A DNA stretch of 64,000 nucleotides. Source: UBA6522 sp965205045. Lineage in GTDB: Bacteria; Pseudomonadota; Gammaproteobacteria; Steroidobacterales; Rariloculaceae. Below, piece after piece: positions 1 through 7,961 of the stretch. The DNA lies in contig OZ242031.1 of NCBI GenBank assembly GCA_965205045.1, positions 4,402,001 to 4,466,000 of the forward strand. The letters are read 5' to 3'. The translations under genes were made by a program, and so were the position numbers. The notes below the pieces were generated by a model. The model did no database searches. It saw nothing but the letters and a program-made list of their open reading frames with translations, and had not been told where the DNA came from. The number at the start of each line of letters is the position of its first letter. Within the stretch, counting starts at the first letter, position 1.

Positions 1-489
1 CGAATAAGGGATTCCGAACCAGTAGTCGAAACCGTGCCGCGTCGGCAGGTGGTCGGGCCGGGCCCCGAGGTGCCACTTCCCGACGATCCCGGTGGCGTAT
101 CCCAGTTCCCGCAAGGCCTCGGCGATCGTGGTGTTCTCTTCGGAGATGCCGCCCGTCTGATTGGGAAAGAGTACACGTGACCTGTGGCCGTACAGTCCGC
201 TGCGGTTTGGCTGCTTGCCGGTGAGCAGGGCGCCGCGGCTGGGCGAGCACACCGACGAGGCCACGTAGAAGTCGGTCCACCTCTGGCCCTCTTCCGCCAT
301 GGCGTCCAGATTCGGCGTGCGGATGGAAGGGTGCCCATAGCTCGAGAGGTCGCCATAGCCGAGATCGTCGGCGAACAGGATGACGAAGTTGGGCATGCGC
401 CCTTGAGGCGGTTCCACGGGCTGCGCTGCGAGGGTGAGTGGCAGCAGAGCCAGGCAGATGAGGAAGCAGAGGTTTCTTGTTCCGGTCAC
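1..489 (-). CDS. Secreted sulfatase, N-terminal part (runs off the window)
   Basis: First 163 codons of a formylglycine-dependent sulfatase, an enzyme that hydrolyses sulfate esters in the periplasm or outside the cell. The GTG start is chosen because AGGAG lies six bases upstream and it opens a hydrophobic signal peptide (about residues 6-23). The metal-binding stretch FVILFADDLGYGD (D41-D42) is followed by the activation motif CSPSR (C81-R85), whose Cys is converted to formylglycine, and by GKWHLG further on, all typical of the family. The C-terminal half lies outside the window, so substrate class cannot be judged. Its 3' direction points away from the broken dehydrogenase that lies upstream. 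Confidence 0.93.
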   Translation of the reverse strand, partial: MTGTRNLCFLICLALLPLTLAAQPVEPPQGRMPNFVILFADDLGYGDLSSYGHPSIRTPNLDAMAEEGQRWTDFYVASSVCSPSRGALLTGKQPNRSGLYGHRSRVLFPNQTGGISEENTTIAEALRELGYATGIVGKWHLGARPDHLPTRHGFDYWFGIPYS

Positions 490-575
490 TTTTTGCTCCT
501 GAAAGTCATTTCTTCCCAGCATCGCCAGGATGCGCTGGCGACCCGCATCCGGCGATCGTCGAGCTTGAACATACA

Positions 576-2597
576 CTATTCGGGCAGGGCGAAGGCAATG
601 TAGGCATCGCCTGATTTCGTGCCGATCTTGCCGCCGCCCGCGGCCTGCACCACAAACTGCCGGCCGTTCACACTGTAGGTGACGGGCGTGGCGTATCCGG
701 CGGCGGGTAGTCTGGTCTCCCACAGGAGATTGCCATTGGCCATGTCGAAGGCGCGGAAGTGCTCGTCGCGGGTCGCGCCGATGAAGACGACACCGCCGGC
801 GGTGATGATCGGGCCGCCATAGGACTCGGCGCCGGTTGGCGGACTGCCGGGCGCGACCGCTTCCGGCCAGTCGCCGAGCGTGACTTTCCAGAGAATCTCG
901 CCGGCGTTCAGATCGATGGCGTTCAGGGTCGCCCAGGGCGGCTTGACGGCGGGGTAACCGTCGGGGTCGAGGAAGCGGCGGTAACCGGCAAAGGCGTAGA
1001 TCGGATCGCCGGTACTCCCGGCGGACCTCGCTTCCGAACCGGACGCCGGGTCATCCACCTCGAACAGGTAAGAGGCCAGCGCCTCCATGTCGTTGTCCGT
1101 CAGGTAGGCAACAGGCGGCATGGTGCCGCTGCCCTCTCGAATAATCGCGATCGCTTCTGTCACCGTCATCCGCTCCGCAAGACCGACGAGGCCGGGGAAG
1201 ACGCCCAGGGAATCGCCGCTTCGGTCCGTTCCATGGCATTGCTGGCAGTGCTGAGCATACAGTCGATGACCGGTTTCGGCGGCGCGGCTGGCGCCGGGAT
1301 CGACTTCGACGATTGCGCCGATCCAGGGGATGTCATTGCCGTTGACGTACATGATTCCGGTACCCGGATCCACTGCTGCGCCACCCCATTCGCCGCCGCC
1401 GTCGAACCCGGGAAAGACGATCGTGCCCTCCAGACTGAAGGGAACGAACTGCCCGCCGCTGCGCATGCGCGCGAGCTGTTCGCCGACGATGCGTTGCGCT
1501 TCCGGGGTTCTGTCGGTGACGTCGCTTGCCGAAAGCGTCTGCCGGGTGAACGGGGGTGGCCTGACCGGCAGCGGCTGAGTCGGCCACGCCCGTTCGCCGG
1601 GTATGTCGGACGGCGGATAGGGCCGTTCCTCGATCGGAAACAGGGGTTCGCCGGAATCCCGATCGAACAGAAAGACGTGGGCGGTCTTGGTGATCTGGGC
1701 GACGGCATCGCGCTGCACGCCGTCCCGCGTCACGGTGACCAGATTGGGCGGCGCCGGGAAATCCCGGTCCCAGATGTCGTGGTGGACGGCCTGAAAGTGC
1801 CAGATCCGTTCGCCGGTGGCGGCATCCAGGGCGAGTAACGTGTTTGCGAACAGGTTGGCGCCCTGCCGGTCCCGGCCGAAGAAGTCCGGCGTGGCGGATC
1901 CGGTGGGCACATAGACGATGCCCCGCTCCCGGTCGACGGACATCCCCGCCCAGTTGTTGGCTCCGCCGACACGCAGGTAGGCATCCTCCGGCCAGGTGTC
2001 GTAGCCGAATTCACCGGGGCGCGGGATGGTGTAGAAGGTCCACCGGACGGCGCCGGTCCGTGCATCGTAGGCACGAATGTGGCCGGGCGCCGCCGGCTGG
2101 CCCTCGGAGACCCGCACGGGCAGTATCAGGAGGTCCTCATACATGACCCCGGGCGTGTTGGAGACCAGATACAGGTCGCTGACATCGCGCCCGAGGCCCG
2201 CCTTGAGATCGACGCGGCCGTCATGCCCGAATTCGCTGATGGGACTGCCACTCCGCGCATTCAGGGCAAACAGGCTTGCCCCGGCAGTCAGGAATATGAC
2301 CCCGTCCGCACCGTCGTCCCAATAGGTCACGCCGCGGGCAAAATCGCCGCCGGTGGCGGTTGCTCCGTTCTGAAAGGGATCGAATCGCCACAGCTCGCTG
2401 CCCGTTGCGGCGTCGAGGGCGAAATGGTGCAAGTGGGGCGATGCGCCATAGAGGATGCCGCCGACCACGATCGGACTGGTCTGCATCTGCGAATAGTTGT
2501 TCGGATCGGTCCCGCCTGCGTGGTAGACCCAGGCTGTTTCCAGGCGATGGGCGTTTGCCGGCGTGATCTGATCGAGGGTGGAGTGCTGACTGCTGCC
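576..2597 (-). pseudogene. PQQ-dependent quinohemoprotein dehydrogenase, C-terminal fragment (IS-interrupted)
   Basis: This is 674 codons of a periplasmic PQQ-dependent dehydrogenase, separated from its first 39 codons (4518..4634) by an insertion sequence. It carries the eight-bladed propeller tryptophan-docking repeats (for example LDAATGERIWHFQ, VHHDIWDRDFPAPP) of the glucose/alcohol dehydrogenase family. A monohaem cytochrome c domain with CQQCH (about residues 456-460 of this fragment) is inserted between propeller blades, just before the last blade. Removing the IS and one copy of the 6-bp duplication restores an uninterrupted frame reading DGSSQHSTLDQ across the junction, so the ancestral protein was about 710 residues. 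Without signal peptide and start it is presumably inactive unless expressed from an IS-borne start. Confidence 0.92.
2592..2597. repeat. Target-site duplication, left copy (GCTGCC)
   Basis: The six bases GCTGCC directly outside the left inverted repeat recur directly outside the right one (4518..4523). A 6-bp duplication fits IS1634-family transposition and marks the insertion as fairly recent. Confidence 0.9.
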
Positions 2598-2613
2598 TCG
2601 TGTTTGACAGTTC
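2598..2613 (+). repeat. IS left terminal inverted repeat
   Basis: Sixteen bases, TCGTGTTTGACAGTTC, matched exactly in inverted orientation at 4502..4517. Confidence 0.95.
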
Positions 2614-2643
2614 ATAGATACAGAAATGCGATATTCTTAGGCA

Positions 2644-2659
2644 AAACAAAGGCTTGCGG
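2644..2659 (+). repeat. IS subterminal inverted repeat, left
   Basis: AAACAAAGGCTTGCGG lies 30 bases inside the left terminal repeat. Its exact complement is at 4445..4460, 41 bases inside the right one. It could be an additional transposase-binding site; no other role is visible. Confidence 0.75.
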
Positions 2660-2691
2660 GCGTTCCCGAAAGCACCCATGTCACTAGGCGT

Positions 2692-4350
2692 TCAGCCCAG
2701 CTTCAGGATCGGCGGCGGCGGGGTTATTTGTAAGGATTTCAGTCGCTTGCGGGCGTTTGGACGGGGTTCGGTGACCTGCCACAGGTCCCCGTTCGGCCCC
2801 GACAATTGGACAAGTTTGATCTGCCGCAGATCGTCGCGGATGTTCCGCCAGGTGTCACCGCAGGCGTGCTCGGCGAGCCGTTCCAGCAACAGGGCGATGA
2901 CGCTTAGCGCGATGTGCGCGTGGATGCGGCGCGCCACCCGATGGTATACGGGGCGCAGCCGCAACTCGCTTTTCAGTTGCCGGAAGGATTGCTCGACGCG
3001 GTACAGCTGCTTGTAGCCCAGCGCCAGGTCCTCGGCGGTGAGCGTGTCGTCGTTGCCGTGGACCACGAACTTGCCGTCGAGGCGCTCCGCGGCCTTGACC
3101 TTGGCGCGGTCGACGCGCGGACGCCCGCCCTTGGTCAGGCGCACGTACCGCCCGTAGCGGGCGCTGGCGCGCAACCCGCACACCCGCTTGCGGTGCTGTT
3201 CGCCGTCGGGGAGGTCCGACACCGTGGCCAGTTCGGCCTCCAGCTCCGCCAACACCTCCCGGCGATGCGCCCGCCGGCGTTCGGCCTCCCGGGGGTTGAA
3301 GCACACCGCGTAACGGCGACGCCGCTCCCCGTCGCCGACGACGACCTCCTTGACCTTGAGGTTCGGCGCCACCTCCCGGTAGCGCCCGCGGCGGCCGACG
3401 ACCTCCTTGTCCACCTCCGAACCCCGGCGCGCCGGCATGCACACGATGTACCGGCCGCCGCCGCGCGCCAGCGCGCGCAGGTTCTGCGCCGACACCATCC
3501 CGGCGTCGCCCACGAACACGCAGCGGTTCAGCCGCCAGCCCCCCAGATCCGCCTTCACCCGCTCCACCGTGGTCACGTCCACCGTGTTGCCCGGAAACAC
3601 CCAGTGGCGCACCGGAAAGCCTTCCCGCGTCACCGCCAGCCCCACCAGCAACTGCGGCGCGTCGCCGCGCCCGTTCTTCGAATGGCCCCGCTTGCGCAGG
3701 CCCGGCGCCCCCGTCTCCGGGTCGTCGGGGTCCTCGTCGGCGATCTCGAAGTGAAGCGAGGTCGTGTCGTAGAACATGACCTCCACGTCCAGGTTCAACA
3801 AGTCCGCCAGGCGATGGTACAACCCTTCCTCCAGCGCGTCCTTGTGCGCCTGCAGCACGTCCATCGCCCGGTACAGGTGTTGCGGCTCCAAGCCCCCGCA
3901 GCCCTCGATGCGCACCTCCCCGGCCAGCCACCGTTCCCAACAGCGCCACTTCGACGACGGCGCGCACGTCCGGTTGGCCACCAGCGCGAACAACGCCCGC
4001 TCCACGGGAAACCCGAACTTGCGCGCGTCCACCAGCTCCCCGATCAGTTCCGGCAAGCCCGCCCGCCGCCACAACGCCCCCAGGACGTGGATGTCCCCGT
4101 GGGGCCACGCGTCCACCACGGTCAATCCCGTGTCCGCCGCGGCCAGTTCCTCCGGCGAGCAGCGCTTCAGGATGCTGCGGGCCAACCGCCGCAGCCGCTC
4201 CGTGGCCTCGGGATCGTCGGCGCGGCCGCAGTTGTACAGAATCCGCACCCGCGAGCGCTTCTTCGCCGGGTCCCATTCGTTCTCGGCGATTTGCAGGTGC
4301 CGGAGCTTGGAGCCGTCGGCGCGCTTTTGCGTGGACTGGCGCAGGTACAT
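2692..4350 (-). CDS. IS1634-family DDE transposase
   Basis: Transposase of the surrounding insertion sequence, 552 residues when started at the ATG at 4350, giving MYLRQS, a usual opening for this family; the frame also runs upstream to another ATG at 4401. The RNase H-like catalytic core is visible: the first Asp in MFYDTTSLHF, the second in FVGDAGMVS, and the Glu in the YRVEQSFRQLKSEL signature near the C-terminus. The long spacing between the second Asp and the Glu is typical of IS4-related families with an inserted domain. No frameshift is seen, so the enzyme appears intact. Confidence 0.93.
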   Translation of the reverse strand: MYLRQSTQKRADGSKLRHLQIAENEWDPAKKRSRVRILYNCGRADDPEATERLRRLARSILKRCSPEELAAADTGLTVVDAWPHGDIHVLGALWRRAGLPELIGELVDARKFGFPVERALFALVANRTCAPSSKWRCWERWLAGEVRIEGCGGLEPQHLYRAMDVLQAHKDALEEGLYHRLADLLNLDVEVMFYDTTSLHFEIADEDPDDPETGAPGLRKRGHSKNGRGDAPQLLVGLAVTREGFPVRHWVFPGNTVDVTTVERVKADLGGWRLNRCVFVGDAGMVSAQNLRALARGGGRYIVCMPARRGSEVDKEVVGRRGRYREVAPNLKVKEVVVGDGERRRRYAVCFNPREAERRRAHRREVLAELEAELATVSDLPDGEQHRKRVCGLRASARYGRYVRLTKGGRPRVDRAKVKAAERLDGKFVVHGNDDTLTAEDLALGYKQLYRVEQSFRQLKSELRLRPVYHRVARRIHAHIALSVIALLLERLAEHACGDTWRNIRDDLRQIKLVQLSGPNGDLWQVTEPRPNARKRLKSLQITPPPPILKLG

Positions 4351-4444
4351 GTATCCAATGATACCGAACTCCATACCGGCCCACAATGCCTGACGGATCA
4401 CTCCATGTATCTATCCATCCGGAGCCTGTATCCAGCCGAAACCG

Positions 4445-4460
4445 CCGCAAGCCTTTGTTT
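4445..4460 (-). repeat. IS subterminal inverted repeat, right
   Basis: Exact complement of the 16 bases at 2644..2659, lying inside the right end of the element. Confidence 0.75.
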
Positions 4461-4501
4461 CTACGTCCCCCCGGACACCCATCTGCCACAATATGTATGA
4501 G

Positions 4502-4517
4502 GAACTGTCAAACACGA
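4502..4517 (-). repeat. IS right terminal inverted repeat
   Basis: GAACTGTCAAACACGA, the exact complement of 2598..2613. Confidence 0.95.
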
Positions 4518-4523
4518 GCTGCC
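4518..4523. repeat. Target-site duplication, right copy (GCTGCC)
   Basis: Second copy of the 6-bp duplication made by the IS insertion; it also encodes Gly-Ser at the end of the N-terminal dehydrogenase fragment. Confidence 0.9.
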
Positions 4524-4634
4524 GTCGCCGAGATAGGTTGGCCAGTCGATGTCTTCGGGTACGGTATCGCAGGCGGCGACCGACAGTGCGCATATCAGCG
4601 CAGACGCGTACCCTGCCCGTTGGCTGCCACACAT
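4518..4634 (-). pseudogene. PQQ quinohemoprotein dehydrogenase, N-terminal fragment
   Basis: The first 39 codons of the dehydrogenase whose remainder lies at 576..2597. The ATG at 4634 begins a lipoprotein signal peptide ending in the lipobox LSVAAC, so the intact enzyme would have been a lipid-anchored periplasmic protein. Mature sequence continues DTVPEDIDWPTYLGDGS, the usual start of the PQQ propeller fold (DWPTY.GD). In-frame GTG and ATG codons further upstream (4688, 4664) are alternative starts, but the lipobox spacing favours 4634. The frame then runs into the IS. Confidence 0.88.
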
Positions 4635-4821
4635 TCCGTGTTCAATTGATTCCGGTACCTGCATTCCCCTGCAACGATTGGGATTCACTTGACCAGTCGG
4701 ATAGTATCACCGACAAGCGATTGGGCACGGTTTAACGTCAAGGAAAGCACTCAAATGCGTGAAACGCTACTCCGCCTGCTGGCGCTTCTTGAAGATCAAG
4801 GAAATAAATTCAGGTAATACA

Positions 4822-5364
4822 ATGAATAAAGCGATACTTTTAACTTCATTTATTAGTACATTGCTGGTGTCGGGCGGACTCTTCGCCGAGACTCCCGCCG
4901 AGGTCACGCTGGTGGACAGGCTGGACGAACCCCGGGGATTCTGCCTGGACACCCTCGGTTTTCAGGCCAATGCCCGACCCGAGGACGGTCTGCAGACGCA
5001 CAGTTGCTACAGCTACCAGGGTCAGCTTGGGGTCGACCAGGCATTCGACGCGGACGGTATTCCCGACAATGTGTTTCGCCTGATCGAATTCGATCTGTGC
5101 ATGACGGCGACGGGCCTGTCTGCCGGCAGCGAGTTCGCGCTTGAGCCTTGCGACGGAAACGACAATCAGCGATTCGAACACCGCCCCAACGGCAAGATCA
5201 TGTCGCTGGCGGCTCCGGGTAACTGCGTAACGGCCGGCGAAGGACCGAGCCGGCACGGCGGCGGCGGCGACCCGGTACACCTGATCCGAGACCTCACGCT
5301 CGAAGTCTGCGACGGCAGCCGCGACGACCGCCAGCAATGGCGGCTCCGCGAGACGTTCGATTAG
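4822..5364 (+). CDS. Secreted ricin-B-type (beta-trefoil) lectin-like protein
   Basis: A 180-residue exported protein. The ATG at 4822 opens a clear signal peptide (MNKAILLTSF..., cleaved near residue 22). The rest looks like a beta-trefoil carbohydrate-binding domain: paired cysteines (FCLDT...HSCYSY, LCMTAT...EPCDG, NCVTAG...EVCDG) and the QxW/QxF signature as NQRFEH and RQQWRL, with three roughly 40-residue repeats. Family knowledge suggests sugar binding; no catalytic domain is attached. It stands alone between the broken dehydrogenase and the vapBC module. The AT-rich start differs from the GC-rich body. Confidence 0.75.
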   Translation: MNKAILLTSFISTLLVSGGLFAETPAEVTLVDRLDEPRGFCLDTLGFQANARPEDGLQTHSCYSYQGQLGVDQAFDADGIPDNVFRLIEFDLCMTATGLSAGSEFALEPCDGNDNQRFEHRPNGKIMSLAAPGNCVTAGEGPSRHGGGGDPVHLIRDLTLEVCDGSRDDRQQWRLRETFD

Positions 5365-5455
5365 CACCTGCGGTTTTGCTTGCGCAGTAGCAATCCGTCG
5401 ACTTTCTGCTGAATTTGCCCATTTTCGGCGCTTGATCTACTGGGCGGTGCGGAGT

Positions 5456-5483
5456 ATATTTCCGGATATATATCCGGAAATAT
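5456..5483. promoter_or_regulatory. 28-bp perfect palindrome, operator of the vapBC module
   Basis: A perfect 28-base palindrome built from two facing TTCCGGATATA half-sites ends 12 bases before the antitoxin start. Its position and symmetry fit autorepression by a dimeric antitoxin. The AT-rich core may overlap the promoter. There is no clear Shine-Dalgarno between it and the ATG. Confidence 0.8.
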
Positions 5484-5495
5484 CTTCGATCAGAA

Positions 5496-5777
5496 ATGAG
5501 CACATCTCAGGAACAAGCTGTCCGGAACTACCGTCGCCGACTCAAGCAATGTGGAATGAAGCGGCTTGAGCTTCAGGCCACCGAGCAGGACGCTTCGCTG
5601 CTAAAGGAGCTTGCGAAGGTATTGCGGCAAGGTGACGGCGAGTCTGAACTGGTCAGGGCACGTCTGCGCGACGTCGTCAAGCAACCTGCATCGGCAAAGG
5701 CGTTGCTGGCCGCAGCGCCTTTGGAAGGCATTCGAATCACACGTTCCACCGATCATGGCCGGATTGTCGAGCTTTGA
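5496..5777 (+). CDS. VapB-type antitoxin
   Basis: A 93-residue protein immediately upstream of and overlapping a PIN-domain toxin. The N-terminal half (RRRLKQCGMKRLELQATEQD) looks like a short DNA-binding segment of ribbon-helix-helix type, followed by a helical region and a C-terminal tail (IRITRSTDHGRIVEL) that would bind the toxin. It probably represses the operon by binding the palindrome just upstream. Exact family membership is uncertain; assignment rests mainly on context and size. Confidence 0.75.
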   Translation: MSTSQEQAVRNYRRRLKQCGMKRLELQATEQDASLLKELAKVLRQGDGESELVRARLRDVVKQPASAKALLAAAPLEGIRITRSTDHGRIVEL

Positions 5778-6190
5778 GCTACCTGCTCGACACCAACATC
5801 ATCTCCGAGGTTCGCAAGGCGGGTCGTGCGAACAAACACGTCACCGCCTGGTATGAATCGGTTTCCGATCGGGATCTCTACCTCAGCGTTCTCGTACTGG
5901 GGGAAATCAGGCAGGGCGTCGAACGCATAAGGCCTCGCGATCCGATGGCGGCACAGGCGCTTGAGCGGTGGCTCGGCCAGGTTCGGGACACTTTTGGTGC
6001 AAGAATACTCCCCGTGTCTCTCTCAGTGTCGGAAGAGTGGGGACGCATGAACAGTGTTCGTTCGTTACCGGTCATCGACAGCCTGTTGGCTGCCACTGCA
6101 AAGGTGCATGGCCTGATTCTCATAACCCGCAACGTTGGCGACATTTCCGGAACAGGGGTGGCCTGCATGAATCCCTTCAAGCCCGGATAG
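5774..6190 (+). CDS. vapC: VapC-type PIN-domain ribonuclease toxin
   Basis: A 138-residue PIN-domain toxin, expected to cleave RNA using an acidic metal site. It begins at TTG, which overlaps the antitoxin stop (TTGA), so the two are translationally coupled. The conserved acidic residues are visible: Asp in SYLLDTNIISE near the start, Glu in LGEIRQGVERI, Asp in VIDSLLAATA and a polar group in ITRNVGDI. The length is normal for VapC. It forms a module with the upstream antitoxin. Confidence 0.9.
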   Translation: MSYLLDTNIISEVRKAGRANKHVTAWYESVSDRDLYLSVLVLGEIRQGVERIRPRDPMAAQALERWLGQVRDTFGARILPVSLSVSEEWGRMNSVRSLPVIDSLLAATAKVHGLILITRNVGDISGTGVACMNPFKPG

Positions 6191-6306
6191 TGTGCCGCGA
6201 CAACGGTTGCTGCGGAACAGTAGAAGGGGACGCCTACGGTGGCGGTATCGTATCGAATGATCCGGCGCATCGACAAACGTGCGCCGGGATGCGGCGACGA
6301 ATAACC

Positions 6307-6780
6307 CTACAGGTAAGCGATCAGCCGCCCGCAGACGACGGCAAGCACCCAGAACACGATCGAACTGATCGCGAGCCAAGTGCCCATCTGCGACACAGTG
6401 CCTGACGACTGCCAGGCCTCGGCTTCCTGCCGTAGTACGCGCTGGGTCAGATGCAGATTGGCGATTCCGAGAATGACAAATAGAATCTTGAATCGGAATG
6501 GCCAGCTGGTTACGTAGAACGTCGCCTGCGCCATGAACAGCGACAGTCCCGAAAAAGCGTTGACGGCGATGCCCACCCAACCGTAGGCCAACAACGGACT
6601 CAGACCGACATAGGGTATCGGCTTGAAGAATCCGAGCATGCGCAGGTTGATCGCGAACATGATGCCGACGACGGCTGCAAGCCCGATCGCGTGCATGGAC
6701 AGCATCAGCGGCCAACCCAGCAACCCGGCAACGATCCACTCGGAATAGGCCGTGCCCTCCAACCAGCTTAACAAGCCCAT
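6307..6780 (-). CDS. DUF6644-family integral membrane protein
   Basis: A 157-residue protein with four predicted membrane helices (roughly residues 15-45, 60-85, 95-110 and 130-155). GGAG lies five bases before the ATG. A histidine in the first helix (MLSMHAIGLAAV) and another near the third are conserved-looking and could bind haem, but that is inference. It is the last gene of a three-gene membrane operon. The sequence pattern (M..H..G.A...GI....LR.LG, then VN..SG....) recurs in the C-terminal half of the first gene of the operon. Confidence 0.75.
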   Translation of the reverse strand: MGLLSWLEGTAYSEWIVAGLLGWPLMLSMHAIGLAAVVGIMFAINLRMLGFFKPIPYVGLSPLLAYGWVGIAVNAFSGLSLFMAQATFYVTSWPFRFKILFVILGIANLHLTQRVLRQEAEAWQSSGTVSQMGTWLAISSIVFWVLAVVCGRLIAYL

Positions 6781-6792
6781 AACTTCTCCAGC

Positions 6793-6900
6793 TTAACCGG
6801 CATCGTTGGCGTCGGCTTCTCTGTCGATGACATACGCGAGAACCACGACAACCACAAAAGTCGAGACGACGATAGATAGAGCGAATAGGAAACCGCCCAT
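6793..6900 (-). CDS. Small single-pass membrane protein (35 aa)
   Basis: A 35-codon gene tucked between two membrane-protein genes, three bases after the stop of the first and 12 before the next. GGGAGG precedes its ATG at a good distance. The product has one membrane helix (FLFALSIVVSTFVVVVVLAY) with a short acidic tail. Size, spacing and ribosome site make it a credible small subunit of the flanking membrane proteins, like the tiny subunits of respiratory complexes. I do not recognise a named family. Confidence 0.7.
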   Translation of the reverse strand: MGGFLFALSIVVSTFVVVVVLAYVIDREADANDAG

Positions 6901-6903
6901 GGT

Positions 6904-7839
6904 CTAGCCTCCCTCACCGTAGTAGGGCAACAGCCGGCCGAACACCAGCACGGCAGCCCAGGAAACCATTGTCAATGCCGCCATCACCTTGGCCCGCGGG
7001 GGTGCGTCCTCATCCGACTTCACATCCCAGATGTCGTCGAAGATCGTGAAGTAGATGATGGCGAGACCGCCCACCATCAGCCAGATGATCTTCGGGGGAA
7101 ACCCGTCCATGGCGACGTAGCGGCCCGAGTCGGCGATGAAGAAGAACATGCCGGTGATAATATTCACCAGCAAGGCCAGCGCCCCGAGCGGCAGCAAACG
7201 ATGCACTGCCGAATACGGCACATTCCTGGCGACGCCGAGTACGCGAAGCCCCACCAGCAGCACGACGCCGAACAGCACGGCCATGCCCACAAAGTGCGCT
7301 GCCTCCATGGACGGCCAGGCCCAGATGATGCTCTGAATGGCCCCTTCGATTGCGGCGGTAAGCCCGATGGGTTCCGCCATCGCGCCCTCGCGAAGTTCCG
7401 GCCGAAGTACGGTGCCGCCCAGGCTGCCGGCTTCGACGATCGTCAGCAATGCGACAATTCCCAGCGCCAGCACCGCATAAAATCCCGCGGTGGACACGCG
7501 GCCATAGCGGCGTTCCCGCCACAGGACAAGCCACGACACGAGGCCCGTGAGTCCGATAAACACGAACGCCATCAACGCTGCGTCGCGATGGGCATCCAGA
7601 ATCTGGACCGACATGTCCGGCCGGCCCTGGTAGGCCCAGCCGGCCGCCGCGCCGGTGATATAGGTGGGAATCGCCATCAGGCCCAAAACCACGAACAGGA
7701 TCAGGCTGACCCTGCGCATGTCGTCGTTCTTCATGTAGGCCGAAGCGATCAGCAACCCCAGGACGAAAACGCTCCCGATCAGCGGGAAATGATTCAGCAC
7801 GATGTGCAGGTGCGGGCCGGTATTGGGAAATACGTCCAT
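6904..7839 (-). CDS. Integral membrane protein, DUF2231-like N-half and DUF6644-like C-half
   Basis: A 311-residue protein with about eight membrane helices. The N-terminal half opens with HLHIVLNHFPLIGSVF, resembling the His-containing start of DUF2231 proteins. The C-terminal half (about residues 175-290, MEAAHFVGMAVLFGV ... NIITGMFFF) follows the same pattern as the DUF6644 protein two genes downstream. It is the first gene of a compact minus-strand operon with the 35-residue peptide and that protein. Several membrane histidines suggest a haem-bearing membrane subunit, which is inference. No electron-transfer partner is adjacent. Confidence 0.7.
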   Translation of the reverse strand: MDVFPNTGPHLHIVLNHFPLIGSVFVLGLLIASAYMKNDDMRRVSLILFVVLGLMAIPTYITGAAAGWAYQGRPDMSVQILDAHRDAALMAFVFIGLTGLVSWLVLWRERRYGRVSTAGFYAVLALGIVALLTIVEAGSLGGTVLRPELREGAMAEPIGLTAAIEGAIQSIIWAWPSMEAAHFVGMAVLFGVVLLVGLRVLGVARNVPYSAVHRLLPLGALALLVNIITGMFFFIADSGRYVAMDGFPPKIIWLMVGGLAIIYFTIFDDIWDVKSDEDAPPRAKVMAALTMVSWAAVLVFGRLLPYYGEGG

Positions 7840-7961
7840 GGGGATTTTATCTCTTGATGAGCGGCATGGGACCGCGAAGGACTCTACAGCACAAACGGTG
7901 AGTATTGCAATGTATCATTCTCCCTTCTCATGGGGATTTACGCTTTAGGAAAGGGTCAGGA

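Larger units (their letters stand above)
2598..4517 (-). mobile_element. Complete IS1634-family insertion sequence, 1,920 bp
   Basis: The element is bounded by perfect 16-bp terminal inverted repeats (TCGTGTTTGACAGTTC at 2598..2613 and its complement at 4502..4517) and flanked by the direct repeat GCTGCC. It carries one intact transposase gene filling most of its length. It sits inside the codons for residues 39-41 of a PQQ dehydrogenase and splits that gene. Intact ends, intact transposase and a perfect target duplication suggest it is still mobile or was until recently. A second pair of subterminal inverted repeats lies just inside the ends. Confidence 0.95.

Noticed and set aside
2855..4500. 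Very long open frames on both strands overlapping the IS transposase
   Set aside because: They are Arg/Gly/Pro-rich shadows of a GC-rich gene; only the minus-strand frame at 2692..4350 shows transposase motifs.
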